Positions 26,255-34,876 of a stretch of DNA of 64,000 bases are shown here, one piece after another. Source of the DNA: CAVYXK01 sp963708245. GTDB taxonomy: Bacteria; Pseudomonadota; Alphaproteobacteria; Acetobacterales; Acetobacteraceae. How positions within the stretch are numbered: the stretch's first letter is position 1; the number at the start of each line of letters is the position of its first letter. The notes beneath the pieces were generated by a model. That model did not search any database. It saw only the letters and a program-made list of their open reading frames with translations, and was not told the DNA's origin. Location: assembly GCA_963708245.1 (NCBI GenBank), contig OY970201.1, positions 4,960,001 to 5,024,000 of the forward strand. Direction: 5' to 3'. The position numbers and the translations under genes are program-made.

Positions 26255-26437
26255 AAAGACCAGGGGGCTATGCCCCCTGGACCCCTCGGACTTGGTTTGG
26301 TGTGAAGGGGGGCCAGGAAAGACCGAGCGGTTAGCGAGGTCTCCGACGGCCCCCCTTCACATCAAACCAAAACGGATGGGTTCCAAGGGCGTGCCCTTGG
26401 CGGGGGGTCCAGGGGGGCAGAGCCCTCCTGGTCTTTC
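26255..26437. repeat. Composite palindromic repeat between dcd and murA
   Basis: About 180 bases contain nested hairpins. Outer CCAGGGGGC/GCCCCCTGG palindromes lie at 26260-26280 and 26409-26431. A long 23-base arm pair (26292-26314 with 26348-26370, one mismatch) begins TTGGTTTGGTGTGAAGG. A CCAAGGGC/GCCCTTGG hairpin lies at 26383-26400. The same modules in reverse orientation lie inside imuB at 44476-44675, so this is a dispersed repeat family rather than a simple terminator. Confidence 0.8.
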
Positions 26438-26470
26438 CTCCCAACCTACCCGGCCCGGAGCCCGCGCGTA

Positions 26471-27733
26471 ATGGACCGCATTCGCATACGCGGCGGGAGG
26501 CCGTTGGCGGGGGAGATCGTCATCGGGGGCGCCAAGAACGCTGCTTTGCCGCTGATGGTGGCGGGCTTGCTGACCGACGATCGGCTGGTGCTGGAGAATG
26601 TGCCGCATCTCGCCGACCTTCGCACCATGGCGGTGCTGTTGTCACAGCACGGGATCATGGCGGAGCGCGTGGGCGACGATGGGCGCACGCTGTGGCTCGG
26701 CGGGACGATCACCAACACCGTGGCACCGTATGACATCGTGCGGAAGATGCGTGCCTCGGTACTGGTGCTCGGGCCGCTGCTGGCGCGCACCGGAGAGGCG
26801 CGGGTGTCGTTGCCCGGTGGTTGCGCGATCGGCCCGAGGCCTGTCGATCTGCACCTGAAGGGGCTGCAGCAGATGGGCGCCGAGATCACGCTTGACGGCG
26901 GATATATCGACGCTGTCGTGCACGGGCGGTTGCGCGGCGCAACGATCGTCTTCCCGACGGTCTCCGTCGGCGCCACCGAGCACCTGCTGATGGCCGCGAC
27001 GCTGGCCGACGGGCGCACCGTCCTGGCGAACGCGGCGCGCGAGCCGGAGATCGGCGATCTCGCCGCGTGTCTGGTCGCGATGGGGGCGCGGATCGAGGGC
27101 ATCGGCTCGGACAAGCTGACGATTGAGGGGGTGCCTCGGCTGCATGGCACGCGTCATGCGATCATTCCGGACCGCATCGAGACCGGCAGTTATGCCTGCG
27201 CGGCTGCCATCACTGGCGGGGAGGTGCGGTTGCGTCATGCGCGGCTCGAACATCTGGGGGCGGTGGCGCGTACGCTGCGCGAGGCCGGCGTGGAGATCGA
27301 GCAGGAGCACGGGGGCCTGTTGGTGCGCCGGCTGAACGGGCTGTGCGGAACCGATGCCATCACCGAGCCTTATCCCGGCTTCGCCACCGATATGCAGGCG
27401 CAGTTCATGGCACTTATGTCTGTCGCCGAGGGCGCCGCGATGGTGACCGAGACCATCTTCGAGAACCGCTTCATGCATGTTCCGGAGCTGAACCGGATGG
27501 GTGCACGGATCAACGTGCACGGCGCATCGGCGATCGTGCGCGGCGTGCCGGCACTGTCCGGTGCGCCGGTGATGGCGACGGACTTGCGCGCCTCGGTGTC
27601 GCTGGTGCTGGCCGGGCTGGCGGCGCAGGGAGAGACGGTGGTGAACCGGGTCTACCACCTCGATCGCGGCTACGAAGCAGTGGAGCAGAAGCTCGCGGCC
27701 TGCGGCGCGGAGGTGGAGCGGCTGGTCGAGTAG
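26471..27733 (+). CDS. murA: UDP-N-acetylglucosamine 1-carboxyvinyltransferase
   Basis: The 420-residue enzyme adds enolpyruvate to UDP-GlcNAc, the first committed step of peptidoglycan synthesis. The N-terminus MDRIRIRGGRPLAGEIVIGG followed by AKNAALPLM is the family hallmark. The active cysteine C118 is in LPGGCAIGPRPVDLHLKGL, and R/D motifs ATDLRASVSLVLAGLAA lie near the end. It is essential in most bacteria, so its location between the two IS copies limits recombination between them. Confidence 0.96.
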   Translation: MDRIRIRGGRPLAGEIVIGGAKNAALPLMVAGLLTDDRLVLENVPHLADLRTMAVLLSQHGIMAERVGDDGRTLWLGGTITNTVAPYDIVRKMRASVLVLGPLLARTGEARVSLPGGCAIGPRPVDLHLKGLQQMGAEITLDGGYIDAVVHGRLRGATIVFPTVSVGATEHLLMAATLADGRTVLANAAREPEIGDLAACLVAMGARIEGIGSDKLTIEGVPRLHGTRHAIIPDRIETGSYACAAAITGGEVRLRHARLEHLGAVARTLREAGVEIEQEHGGLLVRRLNGLCGTDAITEPYPGFATDMQAQFMALMSVAEGAAMVTETIFENRFMHVPELNRMGARINVHGASAIVRGVPALSGAPVMATDLRASVSLVLAGLAAQGETVVNRVYHLDRGYEAVEQKLAACGAEVERLVE

Positions 27734-27754
27734 TCGGGCCGGTGTGACGCAGAC

Positions 27755-28282
27755 ATGACCAGCCTGGACGACCTGCGCACGGCCCGTGCCCGCCTGGAGT
27801 CGGCGCTGGCAGAGAAAGAGCGGGCGCTCGGGCCGGATCATCCGGCGCTGGCGAACGATCTGCGCGACATCGGCCGCATTGTGCACGAACTGCGTGACCT
27901 TGGCGCCGCGGCCACGCTGCTGGAGCGCGCCCGCACCTTGCACATCGCGGCGCTCGGCCCCGACCATCCCGAGGTTGCAACCGACACCAACCATCTCGGC
28001 CTGGTGCTGCACGACACCGGCGAGCTGGAAGCCGCGCAGGCGCTTTTCGAGCAGGCGCTGGCGATCGATGAGCGCGCCCTGGGACCGCTGCATCCCAGCG
28101 TCGGCCGCGACGCCAACAATCTGGCCGGCGTGCTGCGCGATAAGGGCGACTTGCTGGCCGCCTGCAGCGCGCTCGAGTGGGCGCTCGGCATCTATCGCGC
28201 CGCGCTTGGCCCGGACCATCCCACCACGGAAAGCGTTGCGCGTAACCTCCGCGGGCTTGCAGGAAGTGCGTCGTCCGTCTGA
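27755..28282 (+). CDS. Tetratricopeptide repeat protein (kinesin-light-chain-like repeats)
   Basis: The 175-residue protein is built from four copies of a 42-residue unit with the pattern ALGPDHPxVAxDxNNLGxVL, each followed by an acidic helix (GELEAAQALFEQALAIDE). This is the TPR_12/NB-ARC-associated type that mediates protein binding. There is no signal peptide or catalytic domain. It starts 21 bases after murA, and a functional link to murA is unproven. Confidence 0.8.
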   Translation: MTSLDDLRTARARLESALAEKERALGPDHPALANDLRDIGRIVHELRDLGAAATLLERARTLHIAALGPDHPEVATDTNHLGLVLHDTGELEAAQALFEQALAIDERALGPLHPSVGRDANNLAGVLRDKGDLLAACSALEWALGIYRAALGPDHPTTESVARNLRGLAGSASSV

Positions 28283-28312
28283 ACGTCGGCCGAGCCGCGA
28301 AAGGAAGGTGAG

Positions 28313-29197
28313 ATGTTCGAGGGGTTCATGCATACTCAGATCGAGACCAGCGGGGCGCGCATCAACCTGCGCCATGGTGGCAACGGCCCACCCCTGCTGC
28401 TGCTCCACGGAAACCCGCTGACGCACGTCTCCTGGCATCGCCTAGCCAACCACCTCGCTGAGCACTTCCACGTCGTCTGTCCCGATCTGCGCGGCTATGG
28501 CGACAGCGTCGGTCCCGAGGATGGCGGCGAGAACCACATTAACTACTCGTTCCGTGCGATGGCTCTCGATCAGGTCGAAGTGATGGAACGGCTGGGCTAT
28601 CGCGAGTTCATGGTCGCCGGCCACGATCGCGGAGCCCGCACCGCCGCACGCATGAGCCTCGATCATCCCGGCCGTATCAAGCGCGCCGCAGTCCTCGACA
28701 TCCTTCCCAATTATCACATCTGGACCCACACCTCGAAGAAATGGGCCACGAAGTCATGGCACTGGCTGTTCATGATCCAGCCCTACGACATGCCCGAACG
28801 CATGATGGCCGGGGTGCCGGCCGCTTATTATATGGAGAGGAAACTATCGAAGCCAGGCATCGGACTCGGGTTCTTCCACCCAGAGGCTTTTGCCGAATAC
28901 GTTCGCTGTTTCACCTGGAAGACGATCCGCGGTTCGTGCGAGGACTATCGGGCCTGTGCGAGCTGCGACTTCGAGATGGATGAGGCGGACTACAAGGCGG
29001 GGCGCAAGATCGAGTGTCCGTTGCTGGTCATCTGGGGTGCGAAGAGCCATACCGGATCGGTGCATGGCGACGTGCTGGCGGTGTGGCGGGACTATGCGAT
29101 GAAGGCGACGGGCGGACCGATCGATTGCGGGCACTATGTCCCGGAGGAAGCGCCGGACGCCGTTTTCGAGGTGTTCATGCGCCACTTCGGGGGCTGA
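28313..29197 (+). CDS. Alpha/beta hydrolase, fluoroacetate/haloacetate dehalogenase-like
   Basis: The 294-residue hydrolase has the nucleophile D105 in AGHDRGARTAARM, the family DRxxR signature, with an acid aspartate in AAVLDILPNY and a late histidine in DCGHYVPEEAP. A His-Trp pair in KSWHWLFMIQP and a Tyr in RGSCEDYRA match the halide-binding trio of fluoroacetate dehalogenase. A good ribosome-binding site (AAAGGAAGG) precedes the ATG. Related epoxide hydrolases share the fold, but the halide-site residues favour a dehalogenase. Confidence 0.78.
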   Translation: MFEGFMHTQIETSGARINLRHGGNGPPLLLLHGNPLTHVSWHRLANHLAEHFHVVCPDLRGYGDSVGPEDGGENHINYSFRAMALDQVEVMERLGYREFMVAGHDRGARTAARMSLDHPGRIKRAAVLDILPNYHIWTHTSKKWATKSWHWLFMIQPYDMPERMMAGVPAAYYMERKLSKPGIGLGFFHPEAFAEYVRCFTWKTIRGSCEDYRACASCDFEMDEADYKAGRKIECPLLVIWGAKSHTGSVHGDVLAVWRDYAMKATGGPIDCGHYVPEEAPDAVFEVFMRHFGG

Positions 29198-29256
29198 CGC
29201 GCCGCTCGACGGCTGGTGCCAAACGAGGTTGAATAGGCGCGAAAAGGAGGCCCTTC

Positions 29257-30321
29257 ATGCAACCGAGAATCGCGATCGTCGGCACCGGCGCAGTCGGCGG
29301 CTACACCGGGGCGCATGTAGCGCAGGCCGGAGAGGACGTGATCTTTATCGACCCCTGGCCCGAGCACGTCGAGCGCATGCGAAGCGCCGGACTGCGCATC
29401 AGCCACATCACAGGCGAAGAGTTCACCACCCCGGTTCGCGCGCTGCATCTGGCCGACGTGCAGCATCTGTCAAAAGAGCGGCCGATCGACATCGCGTTCG
29501 TCTGCACGAAGTCCTATGACACCGCCTGGGCGACGCAAATGATCGCGCAGTATCTCGGCCCGAACGGGTTCGTGGTGTCGCTGCAGAACTGCATGAACGA
29601 GGAAACAGTGGCCGGTGTAGTCGGTTGGGGCAAGACGCTCGGCTGCATCGCCAGCTCCATCACGGTCGATCTGTGCGAGCCCGGCCATATCCGCCGCGCG
29701 GCAGGCAAGAGTCGCGGCAAGGGACACACCGTGTTCCGCGTGGGCGAGGTGCACGGCCGCCTCACCGACCGCGCGCAGGAAGTGCGCCGGCTGGTCGATT
29801 ACGCCGATGGCGCGCTGGTCACCTCCAACCTATGGGGCGAGCGCTGGTCGAAGCTTGTGACCAACGTGATGGGCAACGGACTCTCGGCCTGCACCGGCAT
29901 GATCAGCCGCGACATGCTGAGCAACTACGCAATCCGCCGCTTCGGCGCACGCCTGGGCTCCGAGGCGATCCGCGTCGGCCAGGCGTTGGGCTACGACTTG
30001 GAGGAGATCAGCCACCTTCCGCCCGAGGTGATCGCCCGAGCCGGCGAGGGTGATCCCGCCGCGACGCGGGAATACGACGAGCACCGGCTAGCGGAAGCGA
30101 GCCGCCCCGGCGGCGGTGCACATCGTCCCTCGATGGGCCAGGACATGGTTAAAGGCCGCCGCACCGAAATCGAATTCCTGAACGGCTTTGTGGTGCGCAA
30201 GGGCGAGGAGGTCGGCATCGCCACGCCGGCCAACGCAGCGCTGACGGATATCGTCAAGCGCGTAGAGCGTGGTGAACTCCAGCCCGACCCGCGGCACATT
30301 GTTGATTTGCGATTGAATTAG
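29257..30321 (+). CDS. Ketopantoate reductase-like dehydrogenase (ApbA/PanE family)
   Basis: The 354-residue protein starts IAIVGTGAVGGYTGAHVAQAG, an NADPH-binding Rossmann motif, followed by CTKSYDTAWAT and SLQNCMNEE, as in PanE. The C-terminal helical domain has the expected catalytic-lysine region (GERWSKLVTNVMGNGLSACT). It is longer than typical PanE (about 300 residues), so it may act on another 2-oxo acid. AAGGAGG is 6 bases before the ATG. It follows the dehalogenase-like gene by 59 bases and may act in the same pathway. Confidence 0.75.
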   Translation: MQPRIAIVGTGAVGGYTGAHVAQAGEDVIFIDPWPEHVERMRSAGLRISHITGEEFTTPVRALHLADVQHLSKERPIDIAFVCTKSYDTAWATQMIAQYLGPNGFVVSLQNCMNEETVAGVVGWGKTLGCIASSITVDLCEPGHIRRAAGKSRGKGHTVFRVGEVHGRLTDRAQEVRRLVDYADGALVTSNLWGERWSKLVTNVMGNGLSACTGMISRDMLSNYAIRRFGARLGSEAIRVGQALGYDLEEISHLPPEVIARAGEGDPAATREYDEHRLAEASRPGGGAHRPSMGQDMVKGRRTEIEFLNGFVVRKGEEVGIATPANAALTDIVKRVERGELQPDPRHIVDLRLN

Positions 30322-30426
30322 ACCGGCATGCTGTCACTGCGAGGGGCGACGCGACGAAGCGATCTGCCACGGGTGCGCCAGCCGGGCGGGGGCGAGGTGA
30401 TCCAACGCAACCGGGGGCGTCGAGAA

Positions 30427-30575
30427 ATCCGCAATACGCGCCAGCCGTGGCGCATTGAGGTTCGCCTGGTCCCATCCCATGCGCTCTTGAGCGTGACCGG
30501 CAGACGCGCGGCGTTCACGGTGGCTTTCAGGATGGCGGCGGCAGCGGTTTCGTCACGCATCAGGGCCGAGCCAGC
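30427..30575 (-). pseudogene. Fragment of tRNA-dihydrouridine synthase
   Basis: On the minus strand the translation reads AGSALMRDETAAAAILKATV and LPVTLK, then in a shifted frame RMGWDQANLNAPRLARIAD. This is the central region of DusB-type enzymes (AGSALMRD...TVKxRxGWDxxxxNAPxLAxxAE). Both flanks are unrelated. The fragment lies in a gene-free stretch (30322-30754) next to an AT-rich island, as if the island's arrival or a later deletion removed the rest. Nothing else is recognisable in the stretch. Confidence 0.6.
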
Positions 30576-30754
30576 CTGCTGCTTCCTCGACGATAAGCGT
30601 TAAATCATCCGTATCGGAAGGAGACATGTGTCGGGCGCCACAAATCGGGCAGTCGTCATCGCGGATGCCGGACCATTCGTCCTTTCACGTGGAGCCAGAT
30701 ACGTTGTGACCGTGCTTGTTAAGAACCACGCCACACACGGTCCGTTAGAGAGCC

Positions 30755-31534
30755 TCATCCCGATGTTTCAGCCAGCCTGTACATTCCTTTGCCCAGGAAA
30801 TCAAGGTAGCGTTTATCTCGCAATACCTGAAGTTGCTGACGTATTTTCTCCCTGATATGCCTGTTCCCCGGATATGCTTGGCTCAGCTCCGCTTCGAACC
30901 CATACACATCGCCCAGCGAGAATGTGGGCTTACCCAGTTTCTCGATACAGTGCATTACCTCGAGCAGCCAGCCCCTCGCGGTATCCGACTCCTCACGAAG
31001 GAAAAGCGTCCTCTTCCAATTGGCTAGCACAGATTGCTTGGGTTCAATCCTGCCTTTCTTGACAAGGAATATTCGTCCGGCCTCTGGAATCCGCTCAAGC
31101 AGTATGTTGCAACCCACCCATCCAGCACGTCTAGCTCCTGCAGATAACGGTTTTCTTTGTTCTATAAGATCGGAGACAAAGAAATGCTTCGGGACAATTA
31201 TGAGATCTCTTACCTCTAGCCTTCGAACATCATAGTTTAGAAGTAGCAAATTTGGGTTCCTCTTGGACCCGAGCTTTGCCAACATCGCTTTATAAGCTCC
31301 ATCAACAACTTTCGAGCCAAACTGACCCTTCTTGCTTTTGAGCTCGTATTCCTCGCGGCATTTGTCGCATGAGAAATCGGCTGCAGGATTGTTGTTAGCA
31401 TACATCGCTAGCGAGGAGCTGCCACAGCTCGGGCAATAGCCCTCTCTGCGTACCCATTTTTCGCTCAGGACGCGAACCTTTTGCGGGGCGCTACGGTAGG
31501 AAGCGGCCAGGGCTGGTTCGAAGGACAGGTTCAT
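30755..31534 (-). CDS. DpnI-family methyl-directed restriction endonuclease
   Basis: The 259-residue protein aligns along its length with R.DpnI, which cuts GATC only when the adenine is methylated. The N-terminus (YRSAPQKVRVLSEKWVRREG) leads into a zinc site YCPSCG...SCDKC and the PD-(D/E)xK centre ADFSCDKCREEYELKSKKG, with D, E and K all present. Next come ARRAGWVGCNILLERIP and GRIFLVKKG. The C-terminal winged helix ends IREKIRQQLQVLRDKRYLDF. The start at 31534 matches the DpnI N-terminus. The gene is visibly richer in A and T than its neighbours, which indicates horizontal transfer. The stop of an upstream small ORF overlaps its start. Confidence 0.88.
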   Translation of the reverse strand: MNLSFEPALAASYRSAPQKVRVLSEKWVRREGYCPSCGSSSLAMYANNNPAADFSCDKCREEYELKSKKGQFGSKVVDGAYKAMLAKLGSKRNPNLLLLNYDVRRLEVRDLIIVPKHFFVSDLIEQRKPLSAGARRAGWVGCNILLERIPEAGRIFLVKKGRIEPKQSVLANWKRTLFLREESDTARGWLLEVMHCIEKLGKPTFSLGDVYGFEAELSQAYPGNRHIREKIRQQLQVLRDKRYLDFLGKGMYRLAETSG

Positions 31535-31728
31535 CATGCGTCTCGGTCGACCTCTCCTCGAACGTAAATCGTCGAAAGATGCGCCACCAACTCCAAAATC
31601 TTGGTAACCGGAAGCGCCGCGATCTCTTCCGTGCTGAGCGCGAATCGGTCGCGGGATCGAGCCTTCCCTGCATACGCGTGCAACCCCGTGAACCCTAGCG
31701 GCGCTAGCAGCCCCGAGACAAGTCTCAT
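31534..31728 (-). CDS. 64-residue protein translationally coupled to the DpnI-like gene
   Basis: The frame from the ATG at 31728 encodes MRLVSGLLAPLGFTGLHAYA and ends LVAHLSTIYVRGEVDRDA; its TGA overlaps the endonuclease ATG (TGATG). I do not recognise it. The opening loosely recalls the first helix of Mrr-like nuclease domains, but it is too short to assign. It shares the AT-rich composition of the endonuclease gene, so it probably arrived with it. The frame continues upstream, so the true start may be earlier. Confidence 0.45.
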   Translation of the reverse strand: MRLVSGLLAPLGFTGLHAYAGKARSRDRFALSTEEIAALPVTKILELVAHLSTIYVRGEVDRDA

Positions 31729-31890
31729 AAAATCGCATCCGAAGCAATTCGTCGTCAACAATCCGAATGCGACGATCCAATATTGCCGGTTCGGAATTGC
31801 CGAGCCGCATCCGAATACCGCTCCGGCAAGCCCTTGCACCCCTCCGCCCCTTCGCGCATACCGTCCCGGCCCTGCCTGAAGGATAGACGG

Positions 31891-33036
31891 ATGCGCCTTG
31901 CGGTGCTGAAGGAACGCCGCGCGTCCGAGACGCGCGTGGCCGCTACCCCCGAAACCGTCAAGCGGCTCGTCGCCCTCGGCCTGACCGTCGCGATCGAGAC
32001 CGGCGCCGGCGCCTCCGCTGCCATCCCGGACGCCGAATTCGCCGCCGCCGGGGCCGAGATCACCCCCGACCCGCCATCCACGCTGGCCGATGCCGGCATC
32101 GTTTTCGCCGTGCAGACGCCACAACCCGACATCCTGGCGCTGATCTCGCGCGGCGCGTTGCTGGTCTGCATCGTCAACACCTTCGCCGAACCAGACATTG
32201 TTCGCAGCTTCGCCGCAGCCGGAATCGATGCAGCGGCCATGGAGCTGCTGCCCCGCATCACCCGCGCGCAGGCGATGGACGTGCTTTCCTCGCAGGCCAA
32301 CCTCGCCGGGTATCGCGCGGTCATCGAGGCGGCGGGGGCGTTCCAGCGGGGCTTCCCGATGATGATGACCGCTGCCGGCACTGTGCCGCCCGCGCGGCTT
32401 TTCGTCATCGGCGCCGGCGTCGCCGGGCTGCAGGCAATCGCCACCGCGCGTCGGCTGGGCGCTATCGTCTCGGCAACCGACGTGCGCCCGGCGGCGAAGG
32501 AGGAGATCCGCTCCCTCGGCGCCAGCTTCGTCGGCGTCGAAGACGCCGAAACCGCGCAGCAGACCGGCGCCTACGCGCGCGAGATGAGCGACGAGTTCCG
32601 CCGCAAGCAGGCCGAGCTGATGGCGACGACCATCGCCAAGAACGACATCGTCGTTTGCACCGCCCTGGTGATGGGCCGCCGAGCCCCGGTGATCGTCACC
32701 GCGGCGATGGTCGCCAGCATGCGCCCCGGCAGCGTGGTCGTCGATCTCGCCGCCGACGCGGGCGGCAACTGCAAATCAACCGTCCCCGGCGAGCGCACCG
32801 TCACGGGGAACGGCGTCACCATCCTTGGCTACCACAACTGGCCCGGCCGCATTCCGGTCGCAGCCAGCTCGCTCTACGCCCGCAACCTGCTGACCTTCCT
32901 CTCCACCTTCTGGGATAAGGAAGCGAAAGCGCCGCGCCTGCCGTCGGATGATGACATCGTGCGCGGGGTGATGCTGACGCGCGGCGGCGCCGTGGTGCAC
33001 CCGCAATTCGCCGAGCAGCAGAGCCAAGCCGCCTGA
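31891..33036 (+). CDS. pntAA: NAD(P) transhydrogenase subunit alpha part 1
   Basis: The 381-residue soluble subunit binds NAD(H). The N-terminus MRLAVLKERRASETRVAATP is typical, as is LFVIGAGVAGLQAIATARRLGAIVSATDVR (Rossmann fold). The RQD-loop region precedes DIVVCTALVMGRRAPVIVT, and VVVDLAADAGGNC follows. The ATG at 31891 has GAAGGA upstream. With the next two genes it forms a proton-translocating transhydrogenase that makes NADPH from NADH using proton motive force. Confidence 0.93.
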   Translation: MRLAVLKERRASETRVAATPETVKRLVALGLTVAIETGAGASAAIPDAEFAAAGAEITPDPPSTLADAGIVFAVQTPQPDILALISRGALLVCIVNTFAEPDIVRSFAAAGIDAAAMELLPRITRAQAMDVLSSQANLAGYRAVIEAAGAFQRGFPMMMTAAGTVPPARLFVIGAGVAGLQAIATARRLGAIVSATDVRPAAKEEIRSLGASFVGVEDAETAQQTGAYAREMSDEFRRKQAELMATTIAKNDIVVCTALVMGRRAPVIVTAAMVASMRPGSVVVDLAADAGGNCKSTVPGERTVTGNGVTILGYHNWPGRIPVAASSLYARNLLTFLSTFWDKEAKAPRLPSDDDIVRGVMLTRGGAVVHPQFAEQQSQAA

Positions 33037-33052
33037 ACACCGGAGATACGCG

Positions 33053-33457
33053 ATGAACCCGAACCAGTTGGCCGACGAGGCTGCCCGGCTCGCCGATCAG
33101 GCTCATGCGCTGGCCGCGCAGGCGGCGGCATTGGCTGGTGGCGCCGTGAGCCCGGCCGGCACGGCGCTCGCTGCAGGCATTCCGTTCATCTACCTGTTCA
33201 CGATCTTCGTAATGGCCTGCTTCGTCGGCTACTACGTGGTCTGGAACGTCACTCCAGCGCTGCACTCGCCGCTGATGGCAGTCACCAATGCGATCAGTTC
33301 GGTGATCATTGTCGGTGCCATGCTGGCCACCGGGCTGGCGCTGTCCGGCTGGTCGCGCGGCTTCGGCTTCATCGCCGTCACGCTCGCCTCGGTGAACATC
33401 TTCGGCGGCTTCCTGGTCACTCACCGGATGCTGTCGATGTTCCGGCGCAAGCAATAG
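33053..33457 (+). CDS. pntAB: NAD(P) transhydrogenase subunit alpha part 2
   Basis: The 134-residue membrane subunit has a hydrophilic, Ala-rich N-terminus and then helices IPFIYLFTIFVMACFVGYYV, TPALHSPLMAVTNAISSVII and a third ending NIFGGFLVTHRML. The motif LHSPLMAVTNAIS is characteristic of the alpha-2/PntA C-terminal domain. It lies 16 bases after pntAA, as expected for the split alphaproteobacterial arrangement. Confidence 0.93.
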   Translation: MNPNQLADEAARLADQAHALAAQAAALAGGAVSPAGTALAAGIPFIYLFTIFVMACFVGYYVVWNVTPALHSPLMAVTNAISSVIIVGAMLATGLALSGWSRGFGFIAVTLASVNIFGGFLVTHRMLSMFRRKQ

Positions 33458-33469
33458 CAGGGCGCGGCG

Positions 33470-34876
33470 ATGTCCTCCGAGCTCACGGCGTTCTTCTACC
33501 TCGTCGCGGCCGTGCTGTTCGTGCTGGCGCTGCGCGGTCTCTCCAGCCCCGTTACGTCCCGTCGCGGCAATCAGCTCGGCATGCTGGGCATGCTAATTGC
33601 CGTGCTCGCCACGCTGATCGGCAACGACATGTGGGCGAGCGGCTACGCGCTGATCGTGCTCGGCATCATCATCGGCGGCTCGATCGGCGTGTTCATCGCG
33701 ATACGCATTCAGATGACGGCGCTGCCGCAGCTCGTCGCTGCGTTCCATTCGCTGGTCGGCCTGGCAGCGGTGCTTGTGGGTGCCGCGGCGCTGAACGCTC
33801 CGGAGGCGTTCCACATCGGCACGTACCACCACATCTATCCCGAGAGCCTGACCGAGATGTCGATCGGGCTTGTCATCGGCGGCATCACCTTCACCGGGTC
33901 GGTGATTGCGTTCTCCAAGCTGCAAGGCATCATGAAGGGCGCGCCGATCACCTTCCCGATGCAGCACCCGATCAATTTGGCGCTCGGCGTAATGGCGGTG
34001 CTGCTGATCGTGATCTTCGTCGCCACCGACAGCCAGGTGGTGTTCTGGTTGCTCGCGGTCCTATCGTTTGCGCTCGGCGTGCTGATCATCATCCCGATCG
34101 GCGGCGCAGATATGCCGGTGGTGATCTCGATGCTGAACAGCTACTCAGGCTGGGCAGCATGCGGCATCGGCTTCACCATCCAGAATCTGGCGCTGATTAT
34201 CACCGGCGCGCTGGTCGGCGCATCCGGTGCGATCCTGTCTTACGTGATGTGCAAGGGGATGAACCGCAGCATCATCAATGTGCTGCTGGGTGGGTTCGGT
34301 TCGGAGGGCGCGGTGGCCGGGGCGGCGGGCGTACCAGCGGCGGACCGCACGGTGAGGAGCGGCAACGCCGAGGATGCGGCGTTCATTCTGAAGAACGCCA
34401 CCAAGGTGATCATCGTGCCGGGCTACGGCATGGCGGTCGCCCAAGCGCAGCACGCGTTGCGCGAAATGGCGGACACGCTGAAAGCGGAAGGGGTGGAGGT
34501 GAAATACGCGATCCACCCGGTGGCCGGCCGCATGCCCGGCCACATGAACGTGCTGCTCGCCGAGGCGAACGTGCCGTATGACGAAGTCTTCGAGTTGGAG
34601 CAGATCAACAACGAGTTTGCCACCGCCGACGTGGCTTATGTGATCGGTGCCAATGACGTGACGAACCCGGCGGCGAAGACCGATCGGGCCTCGCCTATTT
34701 ATGGGATGCCGATCCTGGAGGTGGAGAAGGCTGGCACCGTCCTGTTCGTCAAGCGATCGATGGCCACCGGCTATGCCGGCGTGGAGAACGAACTGTTCTT
34801 CCGTCCAAACACGATGATGCTGTTCGGTGACGCCAAGAAGATGACCGAAGAGATCGTGCAGGCCCTTGGCAGGTGA
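33470..34876 (+). CDS. pntB: NAD(P) transhydrogenase subunit beta
   Basis: The 468-residue subunit has a polytopic membrane half (GSVIAFSKLQGIMKGAPITFPMQH and MLNSYSGWAACGIGFTIQN). The NADP-binding domain contains VIIVPGYGMAVAQAQHALREMA, HPVAGRMPGHMNVLLAEANVPYDEV and YVIGANDVTNPAAKTD. It ends with MMLFGDAKKMTEEIVQALG. The length is normal. The last 357 bases and the intergenic region beyond recur as a diverged copy at 37563. Confidence 0.94.
   Translation: MSSELTAFFYLVAAVLFVLALRGLSSPVTSRRGNQLGMLGMLIAVLATLIGNDMWASGYALIVLGIIIGGSIGVFIAIRIQMTALPQLVAAFHSLVGLAAVLVGAAALNAPEAFHIGTYHHIYPESLTEMSIGLVIGGITFTGSVIAFSKLQGIMKGAPITFPMQHPINLALGVMAVLLIVIFVATDSQVVFWLLAVLSFALGVLIIIPIGGADMPVVISMLNSYSGWAACGIGFTIQNLALIITGALVGASGAILSYVMCKGMNRSIINVLLGGFGSEGAVAGAAGVPAADRTVRSGNAEDAAFILKNATKVIIVPGYGMAVAQAQHALREMADTLKAEGVEVKYAIHPVAGRMPGHMNVLLAEANVPYDEVFELEQINNEFATADVAYVIGANDVTNPAAKTDRASPIYGMPILEVEKAGTVLFVKRSMATGYAGVENELFFRPNTMMLFGDAKKMTEEIVQALGR

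Noticed and set aside
26642..28438. Minus-strand open frame of 598 codons opposite murA and the TPR gene
   Set aside because: It spans two well-supported genes and their gap, has no recognisable domain and shows shadow-type composition.
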